64,000 bases of DNA from Planctomycetota bacterium. GTDB lineage: Bacteria; Planctomycetota; Planctomycetia; Pirellulales; Pirellulaceae. Under the pieces are notes generated by a model that had not been told where the DNA came from, did no database searches, and saw only the letters and a list, made by a program, of their open reading frames with translations. The stretch covers positions 356,712 to 420,711 of the forward strand of contig JABAAE010000001.1 of the NCBI GenBank assembly GCA_014238905.1, written 5' to 3'. This document shows positions 19,496-28,360 of this stretch, piece after piece (the first letter of the stretch is position 1; each line of letters begins with the position of its first letter). Position numbers and translations under genes: made by a program.

Positions 19496-19990
19496 ATGCC
19501 CTACCTGAAACTCCTCGCCATTTGTTGGACACTTCCCAACACCGCTTTAGGCTGTTGTTTTGGAATATTAGGACTTTGTCTGGGAGGCCAATCCCAATTT
19601 AAAAGAGGCGTCCTTGAATATCACGGTGGCTTGGTTGCCTGGATTTTGAACTGGCTCCCCAATCAGCCGATCGCGTTAACACTAGGCCATACGATTTTGG
19701 GGCGGGATGCCCATGGCCTGGATCGGGCCCGTGACCACGAACACGTCCACGTCAGACAATATGAACGATGGGGTATTTTTTTTATTCCGGCCTACCTTGT
19801 ATTTTCGGTATTGGTAACGCTCCGAGGGAAAAACCCCTATTATGACAACCCTTTCGAAGTCGACGCCTACACCCAATTTCCTTCGACGCGGCCATTGACC
19901 GGCATCCCGCAGAGATCAACGTTGTCACCATTGCCCAAAGAATCGGTTGCCAAGCCAAAGAACGATCAAACGCAACAAAACTTCCATTGA
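19496..19990 (+). CDS. Small membrane protein with HExxH metallopeptidase-like motif
   Basis: A 164-residue protein with a hydrophobic N-terminus (LLAICWTLPNTALGCCFGILGLCLGG) and a second hydrophobic segment (WGIFFIPAYLVFSVLVTL). Between them lies RDHEHVHVRQYE, which contains HExxH (HEHVH). About 35 residues later YYDNPFEVDAY offers a glutamate as third ligand. This layout resembles small gluzincin-type peptidases, but the family could not be named. The C-terminal 35 residues are polar and probably disordered. A membrane-associated zinc peptidase is a hypothesis; a signal-anchored protein without activity is possible. Confidence 0.7.
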   Translation: MPYLKLLAICWTLPNTALGCCFGILGLCLGGQSQFKRGVLEYHGGLVAWILNWLPNQPIALTLGHTILGRDAHGLDRARDHEHVHVRQYERWGIFFIPAYLVFSVLVTLRGKNPYYDNPFEVDAYTQFPSTRPLTGIPQRSTLSPLPKESVAKPKNDQTQQNFH

Positions 19991-20064
19991 TTCGGTGCAG
20001 ACGATAGGCTGGCGACCTGACGATCCAACTACCAACTCGCATCCTTCCAACCGATTAACGAAAC

Positions 20065-21339
20065 ATGACAACCTTTTTCTCCGAAGGATCGCCGCAGACG
20101 GAAATCCACTCCAAAGATTTGCGAGAGATCATATCGTCAGTGTTTTCCGAAATGGGAAATCGTCGACAAGTCATGGCGTTACCGCCTGACTTTACGAGGT
20201 TTCCAAGCCGAGCAGGTGAAATCACCTGTCTCTTACATGAGTATTATGGCGAGGCAATGACCGATGTCATGCCTGCCTTGGGCACCCATTTTGCCATGCC
20301 GGATTGGCAACTAAAAAAAATGTTCCCGACTATTCCCAAGGACCTTATTCGAATCCATGATTGGCGAAATGACGTCACCACAATCGGCGAGGTTCCGGCG
20401 GACTTTGTTTCCAAGGTAACCAATGGCATTTGGAACAAGCCCTGGAAGGCACAATTAAACCGACTTCTATGGACCCAACAGCATGATCTGATTGTCTCCA
20501 TAGGTCAGGTCGTTCCCCACGAGGTCATCGGCATGGCCAATTACAACAAGAACATTTTTGTTGGGACCGGAGGTGCAGACGGCATCAACGAAAGTCATTT
20601 CATTAGTGCAGCTTTTGGAATGGAACGGGTAATGGGCCGAGCAGACAACCCTCTGCGGCAAATTCTCAATTATGCTCAGGACCATTTCTGCCAGGCTTTG
20701 CCGGTGGTCTATATACTGACTGTCATCGGGGAGAACGTTCAAGGCCAGCAGGTGATCAGGGGATTGTTCATCGGCGATGACCACGACTGCTTTTATAAAG
20801 CGGCCGATCTTTCAGCCGAAGTAAACATCAACATCGTCGATGAAAGACCGGACAGGGTGGTCGCCTGGCTTGACCCCGAAGAATTCCACAGTACCTGGAT
20901 TGGTAACAAATCTGTTTATAGAACCCGGATGATGATCAATGATGGCGGTGAATTAACGGTCCTTGCCAAGGGTGTCAAAACATTTGGAGAAGATCCGGAG
21001 ATTGATCGACTGATTCGAAAATATGGCTATCGGACCACGCAAGAGGTAATGCAATTCGTTGAAAAAACGGATGATTTGAAATGCAACCTGTCGGCCGCGG
21101 CACATCTGATTCACGGTTCCTCTGAAAATCGATTTGAAATTCGATATGCGACGGAAAACATCTCCTCGGAAGAAATTGAATCGGTCGGCTACTCACATAT
21201 GGACTATTCAGCCGCAGCAGCCCAATACCCCGTTGACACCCTGAGCGACGGCTGGAATGAAGACTCTCAAGGAAGGTTCTATTTTGTCAGGAATCCAGCA
21301 TTGGGTCTGTGGGCCCATCGTTCAGCGATCAAACCTTGA
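20065..21339 (+). CDS. LarA-like nickel-pincer racemase/epimerase (DUF2088)
   Basis: A 424-residue protein of the lactate racemase LarA family, which uses a nickel pincer nucleotide covalently bound to a lysine to racemise or epimerise 2-hydroxyacids. ALGTH (His75) matches the first catalytic histidine. His152 (VPHE), Lys162 (NYNKNI) and His178 (ESHF) have spacings of 10 and 16 residues, the same as His174, Lys184 and His200 of Lactobacillus plantarum LarA. The pincer-binding lysine is therefore present. No larB, larC or larE cofactor genes are in the window. Many LarA homologues act on other 2-hydroxyacids, so the substrate is not assigned and no gene symbol is given. Confidence 0.88.
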   Translation: MTTFFSEGSPQTEIHSKDLREIISSVFSEMGNRRQVMALPPDFTRFPSRAGEITCLLHEYYGEAMTDVMPALGTHFAMPDWQLKKMFPTIPKDLIRIHDWRNDVTTIGEVPADFVSKVTNGIWNKPWKAQLNRLLWTQQHDLIVSIGQVVPHEVIGMANYNKNIFVGTGGADGINESHFISAAFGMERVMGRADNPLRQILNYAQDHFCQALPVVYILTVIGENVQGQQVIRGLFIGDDHDCFYKAADLSAEVNINIVDERPDRVVAWLDPEEFHSTWIGNKSVYRTRMMINDGGELTVLAKGVKTFGEDPEIDRLIRKYGYRTTQEVMQFVEKTDDLKCNLSAAAHLIHGSSENRFEIRYATENISSEEIESVGYSHMDYSAAAAQYPVDTLSDGWNEDSQGRFYFVRNPALGLWAHRSAIKP

Positions 21340-21467
21340 GACGCTTACGGTTTTTCTCAACCGGCAAAGGGACGCACAATCGCTGATCAATGAACGCCAC
21401 AATCTGATTACTGAAGATGAGTCATCGAACGAGGATTTCGCCATTAACACAAAGCGACAACCCAATT

Positions 21468-22703
21468 TTAGGCTGCAGCCAGAGCCGGCTGCATGACTGG
21501 CATGGGTTGAATTTTCGGTCGAATGGACATGCCCAGCTCTGTTTCACACAAGTCAATGATCTGATCAGAGTAATGGTCAAACTGGAAAAGTCGGCGGACC
21601 CTGGCAATCCCTTTTTCCGCCATTGACCTCGCCAAAAAAGGGCTTTCGCAGATCTGATGGATAGCCGCTACCGTTTCAACATAATTTCCAAAGGGCACCA
21701 CTTTTCCAACATCCTCACCAACCGCCTCGACAGCTCCTCCCGATTGATCGAAGAGAATGATCGGCAACTTGGCCGCCATGGCTTCGTGGATGACACACGG
21801 AAATGGATCAACTCTTGAAGTCAAAAGAAACGAGTCCGAACCCACAAAAAAGGGCTCGACATTCTCCACCTGACCCACAAATCGGACGTTGGATTGACGT
21901 GATTTTTCAACGTCAAGTTCGACGTAGTGAAACGCCGAATGAACGTGACGTGGTCCGTCACCCACCCAAACAAAATAGATCGGTCGACGGCTCTGATTCA
22001 ACGATTCCATGGTCCGAGCGGCGGCCACAAAATGATCAACCCCTTTGCGGAGATCGACCGTGCCACATCCCAACACGATAAAGGCATCCTCAGGCAAACC
22101 CAATGTGCGACGAATCTGCGTTCTTGCTTTTTCTTTTGTGATCCGAGTACCAAATTGATCATCAAGCAAGCCCTGAGGTTGAATAATGGCTTTTTGGTCG
22201 GATATGGAAACCACCCTACGGGCCGAATCCAAAACAGATCGGCAGGGAAAAATCATCTTGTTTGAATACCGCTCTATTTTCTCGAATTCCTGTGGCTCGT
22301 AAGACGTTGGATATTCATGAATAAGGTAGAGAATCGGAATATTGCGAGTAAAGATTGAATTGGCAACAAACCTTGATTCTGCGGAATTGCAAATGCAAAG
22401 TATCTTTCGACCCGCTTTTTGAAGTGGCCTCAGGATCTTTCGCACCGTAGCGTGAATTTTCGGATCATGTTCTCGTGGCACATCCATGCAATAGGTGGGT
22501 GATTCTGCCGAAAACTCGGGATGCAGCGGCCCGCCATTGTGCAAAATAGTGGTCAATTCGACATCCGTTTTTGCCCGCAGATGCCGAAGTAGATTCAGTG
22601 CAATCTTGGGCGCGCCCGTCAAAGATGCTTCATGCGAAACCAGCATGATGTGGGGCGACGAAATCGGATGACCCATTGTCTTATTGTGACCGAAAAATCC
22701 CAA
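21468..22703 (-). CDS. GT4-family glycosyltransferase
   Basis: A 411-residue GT-B fold glycosyltransferase. The N-terminal Rossmann start is IMLVSHEASLTGAPKIALNLL. The C-terminal donor-binding half has VLGCGTVDLRKGVDHFVAAA, VRFVGQVENVEPFF, and the nucleotide-sugar EX7E-type motif region SRVDPFPCVIHEAMAAKLPIILFDQSGG. It probably adds a sugar to a lipid-linked or surface polysaccharide. The ABC exporter gene is next upstream on the same strand (208 bases), so a joint role in envelope glycan assembly is possible but not shown. Confidence 0.92.
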   Translation of the reverse strand: MGFFGHNKTMGHPISSPHIMLVSHEASLTGAPKIALNLLRHLRAKTDVELTTILHNGGPLHPEFSAESPTYCMDVPREHDPKIHATVRKILRPLQKAGRKILCICNSAESRFVANSIFTRNIPILYLIHEYPTSYEPQEFEKIERYSNKMIFPCRSVLDSARRVVSISDQKAIIQPQGLLDDQFGTRITKEKARTQIRRTLGLPEDAFIVLGCGTVDLRKGVDHFVAAARTMESLNQSRRPIYFVWVGDGPRHVHSAFHYVELDVEKSRQSNVRFVGQVENVEPFFVGSDSFLLTSRVDPFPCVIHEAMAAKLPIILFDQSGGAVEAVGEDVGKVVPFGNYVETVAAIHQICESPFLARSMAEKGIARVRRLFQFDHYSDQIIDLCETELGMSIRPKIQPMPVMQPALAAA

Positions 22704-22911
22704 TGCGTTGTCTATTTCTGAGTGAATGAATTCGGCTGGAGGAAGAGGTTTTTAGCAGGATCTTCATCCGACGAAAAGACGTATTTTCCTGAGCAATTGA
22801 AGACGTGCTCCCTCCGTTTCATTTCCGAAAACAGAGGCACTTCCGTTTCGACCAAAGGAAGAATCAGGCCTTGACCGTCATCCTCAAAAATCGATTGGAC
22901 TGATCGATGAG

Positions 22912-24858
22912 TTAGGCCGCTGCTAGCAACCGCTGGATCACTCGGGCGTCTCGCTGCCCTTCAGTGGTCAACCAGTCCCGATGTAGCTTGCCGTTTCTAA
23001 GAAATACAATTCGCTCTGCCAAACATAAGGACGTCGTATCATGGGTGATGATAATAGTGGTTCTCGACTTGACAAATTCCTGAAGATTCCGATGCACGCT
23101 GGACCGACTGTGTGCATCCATTTGGCTGGTCGCTTCGTCTAGAATCAAAATTTTCGGATCCGATAAGATGGCCCGCGCGAGAGCTATTTTTTGTTTTTGG
23201 CCGCCAGAAATCATTTTTCCTGCGTCCCCTACCTGAGTGTCGAAACCGTCGGGTAATTCGTCGATGAAATCGGTTACCAACGCCTGCCCAGCAGCGTCCT
23301 GAATTTGCTCCATGGTCGCGTCTGGCTTGGAATAAGCAATGTTTTCACGAATCGTACCTTGGAATAGAACCGCGTCCTGGGTCACCCAGGCAATCTGTCG
23401 CCTTAGCTTCTTTGGATTCACGTCACGCAGACTCACTCCATCCAATAACACCTCGCCTCGGCTTGGATCATAGAAGCGGCAAATCAAGTTGATGATAGTT
23501 GATTTCCCAGAACCATTACTCCCACAGATCGCAATGGTTTGGCCAAATGGAATCTCCAGGTTCAGTCCCCGTAGTACCATCTTTTTCCGATGATAGCGAA
23601 ATTTGACATCCTGAAAAACAATGTTCTTTTGGTGCTTTGGCACCTCGATTGGGGTATTCGTTACCACAACTCGATTTTTCATTTCAAAGGTGTCATACAG
23701 TTTTTCGCATGCGGTACCGCCCCGCACCAGCAGATAGTAAATTTCACTCATCTTGCGGGCGGGATCAGCGGCACCGGCCAACATTGCGAAAAACACCATG
23801 AGTAATTCAGGGTCCATCGGCCGGTCACTGATCCTAAAGCCCAACAAATGCGTTTGTTGATTCAGAACCAGATAAGCACCCGTGAGAATGGCGACGACAA
23901 CCACTAAAATTCCGAGGATCTCGGAGATGGGTCGTAGCAGCGCATCAAAAAACGAAATCCTCATCCCCATGTCATATAATGAACGGGCTTCTGACTTGAA
24001 TCGTCGCCGTTCTCTTGATTCCCGATTGAAAATTCGGACGGTTTTGATAGCACCGAAAGTTTCAATCAACGTCTGGAAAATCGCGGCGATTCCTCCCATT
24101 TCGTTGATTGTCGCCCGACGCATTCGTTTTGAGATCATGTGAATGGCTAGCACACCGAATGGAACCACGACTAGTGAAATCGCCAACAGTTGCCAGGAAA
24201 TCAAGGCGGCACCAACCAGGCAAGCGACCATTTTCAGTGGCTCGCGAATACTCTTGCCGTAAAAAGCGGTCAGTCCACCGGAAACGGTGTTCATATTGTG
24301 GGTCAGCATCATCATGAGATTGGATGTACCCATCCGGTCGATCCGCGCCTGGTCCATCAACAGAGCATTCCGATAGAACCCTCTCCGCATATCCATCACC
24401 GTGCCATGCGCAATTCGCGACACAAGTAGAACACCCATGACAAGGAAAGCACCTTTGAGGAGTGTGGCCACTAACAGAAGCCCCATTGCGAACACCAGGG
24501 TTCGAAAAGGCGAGTCGGGTGCGTACTTTACCACAAGGGGTTCGACCGATCGAAACCAGTCAAGCGCTTCCTTTTCTGCTTTCAACCTGGACGTTTTTAC
24601 CGTCAGATCATTCTGAGGATCACTCTGCAGCTCTTTAATTTCCGTTTCTAAGGCTACAACACCATCCTCAGCCCGTTGAATCTCCTGCTGGACCCATGTT
24701 TCCATCGTTTCACCACGGAAAACGATTTTGACAAAAGGATAAATCGTCGTAATGCTGGCGCCCCACAAGATAGCAATGGCCAGTGAACTGATGATTGCAC
24801 CAGCGATCGACCATTTGTATCGCAAAGAAATTCGAATGGCTTTAAAAAATGGCCACAT
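22912..24858 (-). CDS. ABC exporter, MsbA-like, with large periplasmic coiled-coil insert
   Basis: A fused membrane-plus-ATPase half-transporter, 648 residues from ATG 24858 (MWPFFKAIRISLRY). The frame is open to 24963, but the extra 35 residues do not fit the family. Six membrane helices are expected. Between TM1 and TM2 lies an unusually long polar, heptad-rich stretch of about 75 residues (from METWVQQEIQRAEDG to about SPFRTLV) that should project into the periplasm; most MsbA-type exporters have a very short loop there. The ATPase has Walker A (GSNGSGKST), a signature ISGGQKQK, Walker B (ILILDEAT) and H-loop (ITHDT), so it looks active. Lipid or glycolipid export is inferred. Confidence 0.93.
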   Translation of the reverse strand: MWPFFKAIRISLRYKWSIAGAIISSLAIAILWGASITTIYPFVKIVFRGETMETWVQQEIQRAEDGVVALETEIKELQSDPQNDLTVKTSRLKAEKEALDWFRSVEPLVVKYAPDSPFRTLVFAMGLLLVATLLKGAFLVMGVLLVSRIAHGTVMDMRRGFYRNALLMDQARIDRMGTSNLMMMLTHNMNTVSGGLTAFYGKSIREPLKMVACLVGAALISWQLLAISLVVVPFGVLAIHMISKRMRRATINEMGGIAAIFQTLIETFGAIKTVRIFNRESRERRRFKSEARSLYDMGMRISFFDALLRPISEILGILVVVVAILTGAYLVLNQQTHLLGFRISDRPMDPELLMVFFAMLAGAADPARKMSEIYYLLVRGGTACEKLYDTFEMKNRVVVTNTPIEVPKHQKNIVFQDVKFRYHRKKMVLRGLNLEIPFGQTIAICGSNGSGKSTIINLICRFYDPSRGEVLLDGVSLRDVNPKKLRRQIAWVTQDAVLFQGTIRENIAYSKPDATMEQIQDAAGQALVTDFIDELPDGFDTQVGDAGKMISGGQKQKIALARAILSDPKILILDEATSQMDAHSRSSVHRNLQEFVKSRTTIIITHDTTSLCLAERIVFLRNGKLHRDWLTTEGQRDARVIQRLLAAA

Positions 24859-25475
24859 GGACAACGAGTTCTGGTGGAACGTGGATCGGGGAGATAACCG
24901 GGAGAGGTGTAGCAGAAAGAAAAACAGTCTGTCCACACTGTTTTTTGACTTTTCGCAGTTCAAACCGGTGAAAATCGATGCTCTTCACTTCCGCATCACC
25001 GGTGAGATGAGTGACGTCAATCCAAGTCGCCAATCCATTGAACAGGCCGGTTCAGCCTCGATTCTTGCATTCAAATCAACCCGCGTTGGCGGCGATTCGA
25101 AACAAGGCCTTAACCTCATCCTTGATGGTCTGGACCCTTTTGTTGCCGGGCAGTGGATGATTGGGTAGTGGAATCACCTTGCGTTTTAATAACCTCGTCT
25201 TTTAGCAACAAACGAAAGAATGTCTTCAATAACGGCATCGTGAGCTACCACCGCCACAAGGTCCGTTTTCTCACATCCCCACCAACCCGGGAGCCTCGCC
25301 AAGTTTTGGAGAAAATTCGCCGGAATTCCAATGAATGCGTGATTCAACCCAAGATCCTTCTGGAGTGGGCTGCTTGGGTTGGATCCTGACCCAGCTTTTT
25401 CCTGCCAATTTTTTTCGCTCAATCCCGATCAATGGCCGGGAAGACGACTCACTATCTGTCTGTCACTCCAAGACC
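24859..25475. other. Intergenic region without a supported gene
   Basis: Open frames here on both strands are short and show no family motif. A minus-strand frame at 25186-25422 (78 codons) is the only one with some protein-like composition, but it has no ribosome-binding site. I see no terminator or repeat. Confidence 0.5.
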
Positions 25476-27077
25476 CTAGACAGGGATCTCGTCACCGGAA
25501 GGCTCAGCTTTCCGCTGGATTGCGATAAAGCTAACATCGGGCCGACTACGGTACGCATCAAACTTTTCCATCATTTGAGCGATCCATTCATGGATCCGAT
25601 CGGAGGTGTTGATCCGATACAAAGTCATGGCATTCAGGATGTCATCGTCCCCACACCGGCGAAAAGAAGCCCGGAATAACTCGCGGAATCCCTCGTTGAA
25701 TGCGAATAAAACGGAGTTAGGCAGAAGGACTCTTTCCCCTCCATCAAAGGTTTCGTTCTCACAGGTTCCCAAAGGAGAGCCCTCCATGACCAGATAGGGT
25801 TCCGCCGCAGCCCCAACCACAACCGCGCCGGTCTGACCTGCGTTGGCCCACTTGGCAATCCCTGTCTCGGGTTGAAGTTGAATATGAAAAAGTGAGCCAA
25901 TTTGGTCTCCAAGAGAACAATTCCACATCGTGTTATTGACATCATGCAAGTAGTTGCTCGGCTGAGGGTGCCCAATACCGTGGGCGACCATGGCACCCCT
26001 CAGGGATGACGCAGCGAGGCCTGATTCGAATAAGCCTCCCTGAACATCTCCAACAGAAGCAAATAGGTCCCCCCCGTCAGAAAGCCGAAAGTCAAAAATT
26101 GATCCCCCAATACCCTCGTTATGAAATTCACTTCCGATCAGACTCCAGCCATCCAGTTCCGGTATCACGGCAGGCACCTGAAGGGTCTGCCATGTTCTTG
26201 CGCGTTCAATCTCACGCGTGAATTTTTTGGAAACGCTACCGGATCGCACGGCGGATTCCCTTTCCAACTCCGCGGAAAGCCGTCCGCCAATCATCTCGGC
26301 TATTTGCGATTCATTTTCTCCAAGTTCCCGCTGATGATCGGAAAAGAACCAGAGAGTGCCCAGCGGTGCGGCCTGGGTTTTTACCGGAACACAAATTCCC
26401 GATGGATAATGTTCCGGAATATTCCAGTAAGCTTGCTGGGTGGCATCCTTGATGACAACAGAATTTCCAACCAGCGCTTCCAGGTCGGCCACACTTCCTT
26501 TTAGCGGACGGGAAGGGGCAAGCAAGCTGTCGATTCCCAACCCGACTTGAATTCGCAACGACAGTTCCCGTGTCTCGTCATCAAGTAGGTAAACACCACC
26601 GGCTGACATATTCAAAATAGTCATACCCTGCTTGATCACCGCCTCCAGCTTTTCCAGCAGAACATCTTCTTCAGTGCTCTGGAGAAGTACTGGTACCGTT
26701 GTAGCCATTTCAGCATGAAGCCGATCAATCACCCGCCGGGTTCGGCAGAAATCAGCCAGAATCTGATTGACCGATTTGACGATACCATCACACTTTTCCC
26801 GATGGACGCACGATTGGCCAGGTACAAGATCACTGGCCATGTCCACGATGTTGAGTTCCAGTGGAGTATTACCGTCAGCAGGTCGATCGTCAGCGTCCAT
26901 GAGGAAACCGCCGGATGTCGCCGCAGAAGTCAGATCAACTTCCCAACCGGTCGCATCTCGGAATGAACCGATAAAATCTTCCAGCCCCGGGATGTGGGTC
27001 GCAATCGACAAATCATCTTCTGGTGAAGTCTGTTCGTCTTCGGTATGAATTCGCAGTGGAGGAGCATCTGAAATCAC
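25476..27077 (-). CDS. GAF-domain regulator with SpoIIE/PPM-like, partly degenerate phosphatase domain
   Basis: A 533-residue cytoplasmic protein. Residues 1-110 have no recognised domain. A GAF sensor domain follows at about 135-270 (ILNMSAGGVYLLDDETREL to LGTLWFFSD). A short coiled linker leads to a PP2C/SpoIIE-like domain at about 300-525. In active enzymes the first metal site reads GGDxYD; here it reads GGSIFDF. GDV is kept (SVGDVQGG), YTDG is replaced by AFNEG, and the final D is kept (PDVSF). Two of the usual acidic ligands are thus changed, so it may be a weak phosphatase or a pseudophosphatase that binds a partner. No anti-sigma or anti-anti-sigma gene is next to it. Confidence 0.85.
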   Translation of the reverse strand: MISDAPPLRIHTEDEQTSPEDDLSIATHIPGLEDFIGSFRDATGWEVDLTSAATSGGFLMDADDRPADGNTPLELNIVDMASDLVPGQSCVHREKCDGIVKSVNQILADFCRTRRVIDRLHAEMATTVPVLLQSTEEDVLLEKLEAVIKQGMTILNMSAGGVYLLDDETRELSLRIQVGLGIDSLLAPSRPLKGSVADLEALVGNSVVIKDATQQAYWNIPEHYPSGICVPVKTQAAPLGTLWFFSDHQRELGENESQIAEMIGGRLSAELERESAVRSGSVSKKFTREIERARTWQTLQVPAVIPELDGWSLIGSEFHNEGIGGSIFDFRLSDGGDLFASVGDVQGGLFESGLAASSLRGAMVAHGIGHPQPSNYLHDVNNTMWNCSLGDQIGSLFHIQLQPETGIAKWANAGQTGAVVVGAAAEPYLVMEGSPLGTCENETFDGGERVLLPNSVLFAFNEGFRELFRASFRRCGDDDILNAMTLYRINTSDRIHEWIAQMMEKFDAYRSRPDVSFIAIQRKAEPSGDEIPV

Positions 27078-27791
27078 GGTATATCTTTGGGTTAGCGCAG
27101 ACCCCTTTTGCTATTCCTTACCCGCACCTGAGTAAGCGATCCAGTCTCGATGATTCCCGATTGAGGCCGCCATTACCCTCATTGTTCGGGCTCTGGGCAG
27201 CCAGGTGTCAGGAACCAGGCTGAAAAACTGATGTGCAGTGGAATTCAAGGGGTTTTACAGTTGTCGTGAAAGACTAATCCGTCAAAACCAATCTGGGCAA
27301 TCGTTAAACTTCTTGCCCCCTTCCGTGATCAATAATGCTTACTTCGTCAAAACATTCGGCATTCCTTACCTGTATTCCGTAGAGCATCGAAAAATCGATA
27401 CCTCGATGAGGTATAATTGATACCTTCGCCATTTCCGTTTTATATTCCCAACGGCTCGTCGACTCCCCATCGACCTGTTTTCGGCATGCAGCCACTGCGA
27501 CCCATCGATGCTCGATCTTGGTGCGCAGCACCCAACCGATTGAAGCGGTTAACTGCTACTTCGTACCTATATCCTCTTCAGTCCTCGCCACGTATAGTAA
27601 AAGTGTGGTAAAAAATCGATCTGTGCGGAGAATATCCCTTTTACAAATGTCAATTCCCGGATGTGAATCCCCGGATGTGAATCCCCGGGTGTGAATCCCC
27701 GGGAACAACTAGGACTTGTTGCCCTTGGGGTCTATTTTTTGAGCATCGCCACCCTCATCAATCATCAACACCCATCACAAGATAGAGCACC
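27078..27791. other. 714-base intergenic region upstream of apt
   Basis: It contains the short tandem repeat at 27646-27702 and otherwise nothing I can support. Short frames on both strands lack motifs and ribosome-binding sites. Confidence 0.5.
27646..27702. repeat. Tandem 14-base repeat upstream of apt
   Basis: ATGTGAATCCCCGG occurs at 27661-27674 and 27675-27688, with a one-base variant (GTGTGAATCCCCGG) at 27689-27702 and a degenerate copy at 27646-27660. It ends 89 bases before the apt start codon. Confidence 0.92.
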
Positions 27792-28304
27792 GTGGATCTG
27801 AAAGAACATATTCGAGACGTACCTGACTTTCCCAAAGAGGGGATTGTGTTCAAAGATATCACCCCCCTTCTTTCCAATCCTGCCGCTTTTTCAAACGCTA
27901 TCAAGCAGTTTGCCGAGAAATACAGAGGGGAAAAAATCGATGCGATTGTCGCTGCGGAGGCGCGGGGATTTATTTTCGGGGCGCCGTTGGCTTTGGAATT
28001 GCAAACGGCGTTTGTTCCAGTTCGGAAACCGGGAAAACTGCCGTTCCAAACAGAATCTATCACTTATGACCTCGAGTACGGCACGGACACATTGGAAATG
28101 CACATCGATGGGGTTTCCTCCGGGCAAAGAGTTTTGATCGTCGATGATCTGCTGGCCACCGGCGGTACCGTGGAGGCCTGTTGCAAACTGGTGGAGCAGA
28201 CTGGCGCGACCGTCGTGGGGTGCGCTTTCCTGATCGAACTTCAATTTTTGAATGCCACCCAACGCCTCAATGACTATGACGTCTTCAGCCTGTTACAATA
28301 CTAA
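27792..28304 (+). CDS. apt: Adenine phosphoribosyltransferase
   Basis: A 170-residue enzyme of normal length that makes AMP from adenine and PRPP in purine salvage. It starts with GTG at 27792. The family start IRDVPDFPKEGIVFKDITPLL, the EARGFIFGAPLA segment and the 13-residue PRPP motif VLIVDDLLATGGT are all intact. The FVPVRKPGKLPF loop is also typical of APRT. It is followed 56 bases later by the M16 protease gene on the same strand; the pair may share a transcript by proximity only. Confidence 0.97.
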   Translation: MDLKEHIRDVPDFPKEGIVFKDITPLLSNPAAFSNAIKQFAEKYRGEKIDAIVAAEARGFIFGAPLALELQTAFVPVRKPGKLPFQTESITYDLEYGTDTLEMHIDGVSSGQRVLIVDDLLATGGTVEACCKLVEQTGATVVGCAFLIELQFLNATQRLNDYDVFSLLQY

Positions 28305-28360
28305 ATCCTGACAACATTACTGAATTTTACGGTTCACGCCTGACAACCTCGATTGATCTC

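Noticed and set aside
25186-25422. 78-codon minus-strand frame between the ABC exporter and GAF genes
   Set aside because: It has no ribosome-binding site or family motif; kept as noncoding.
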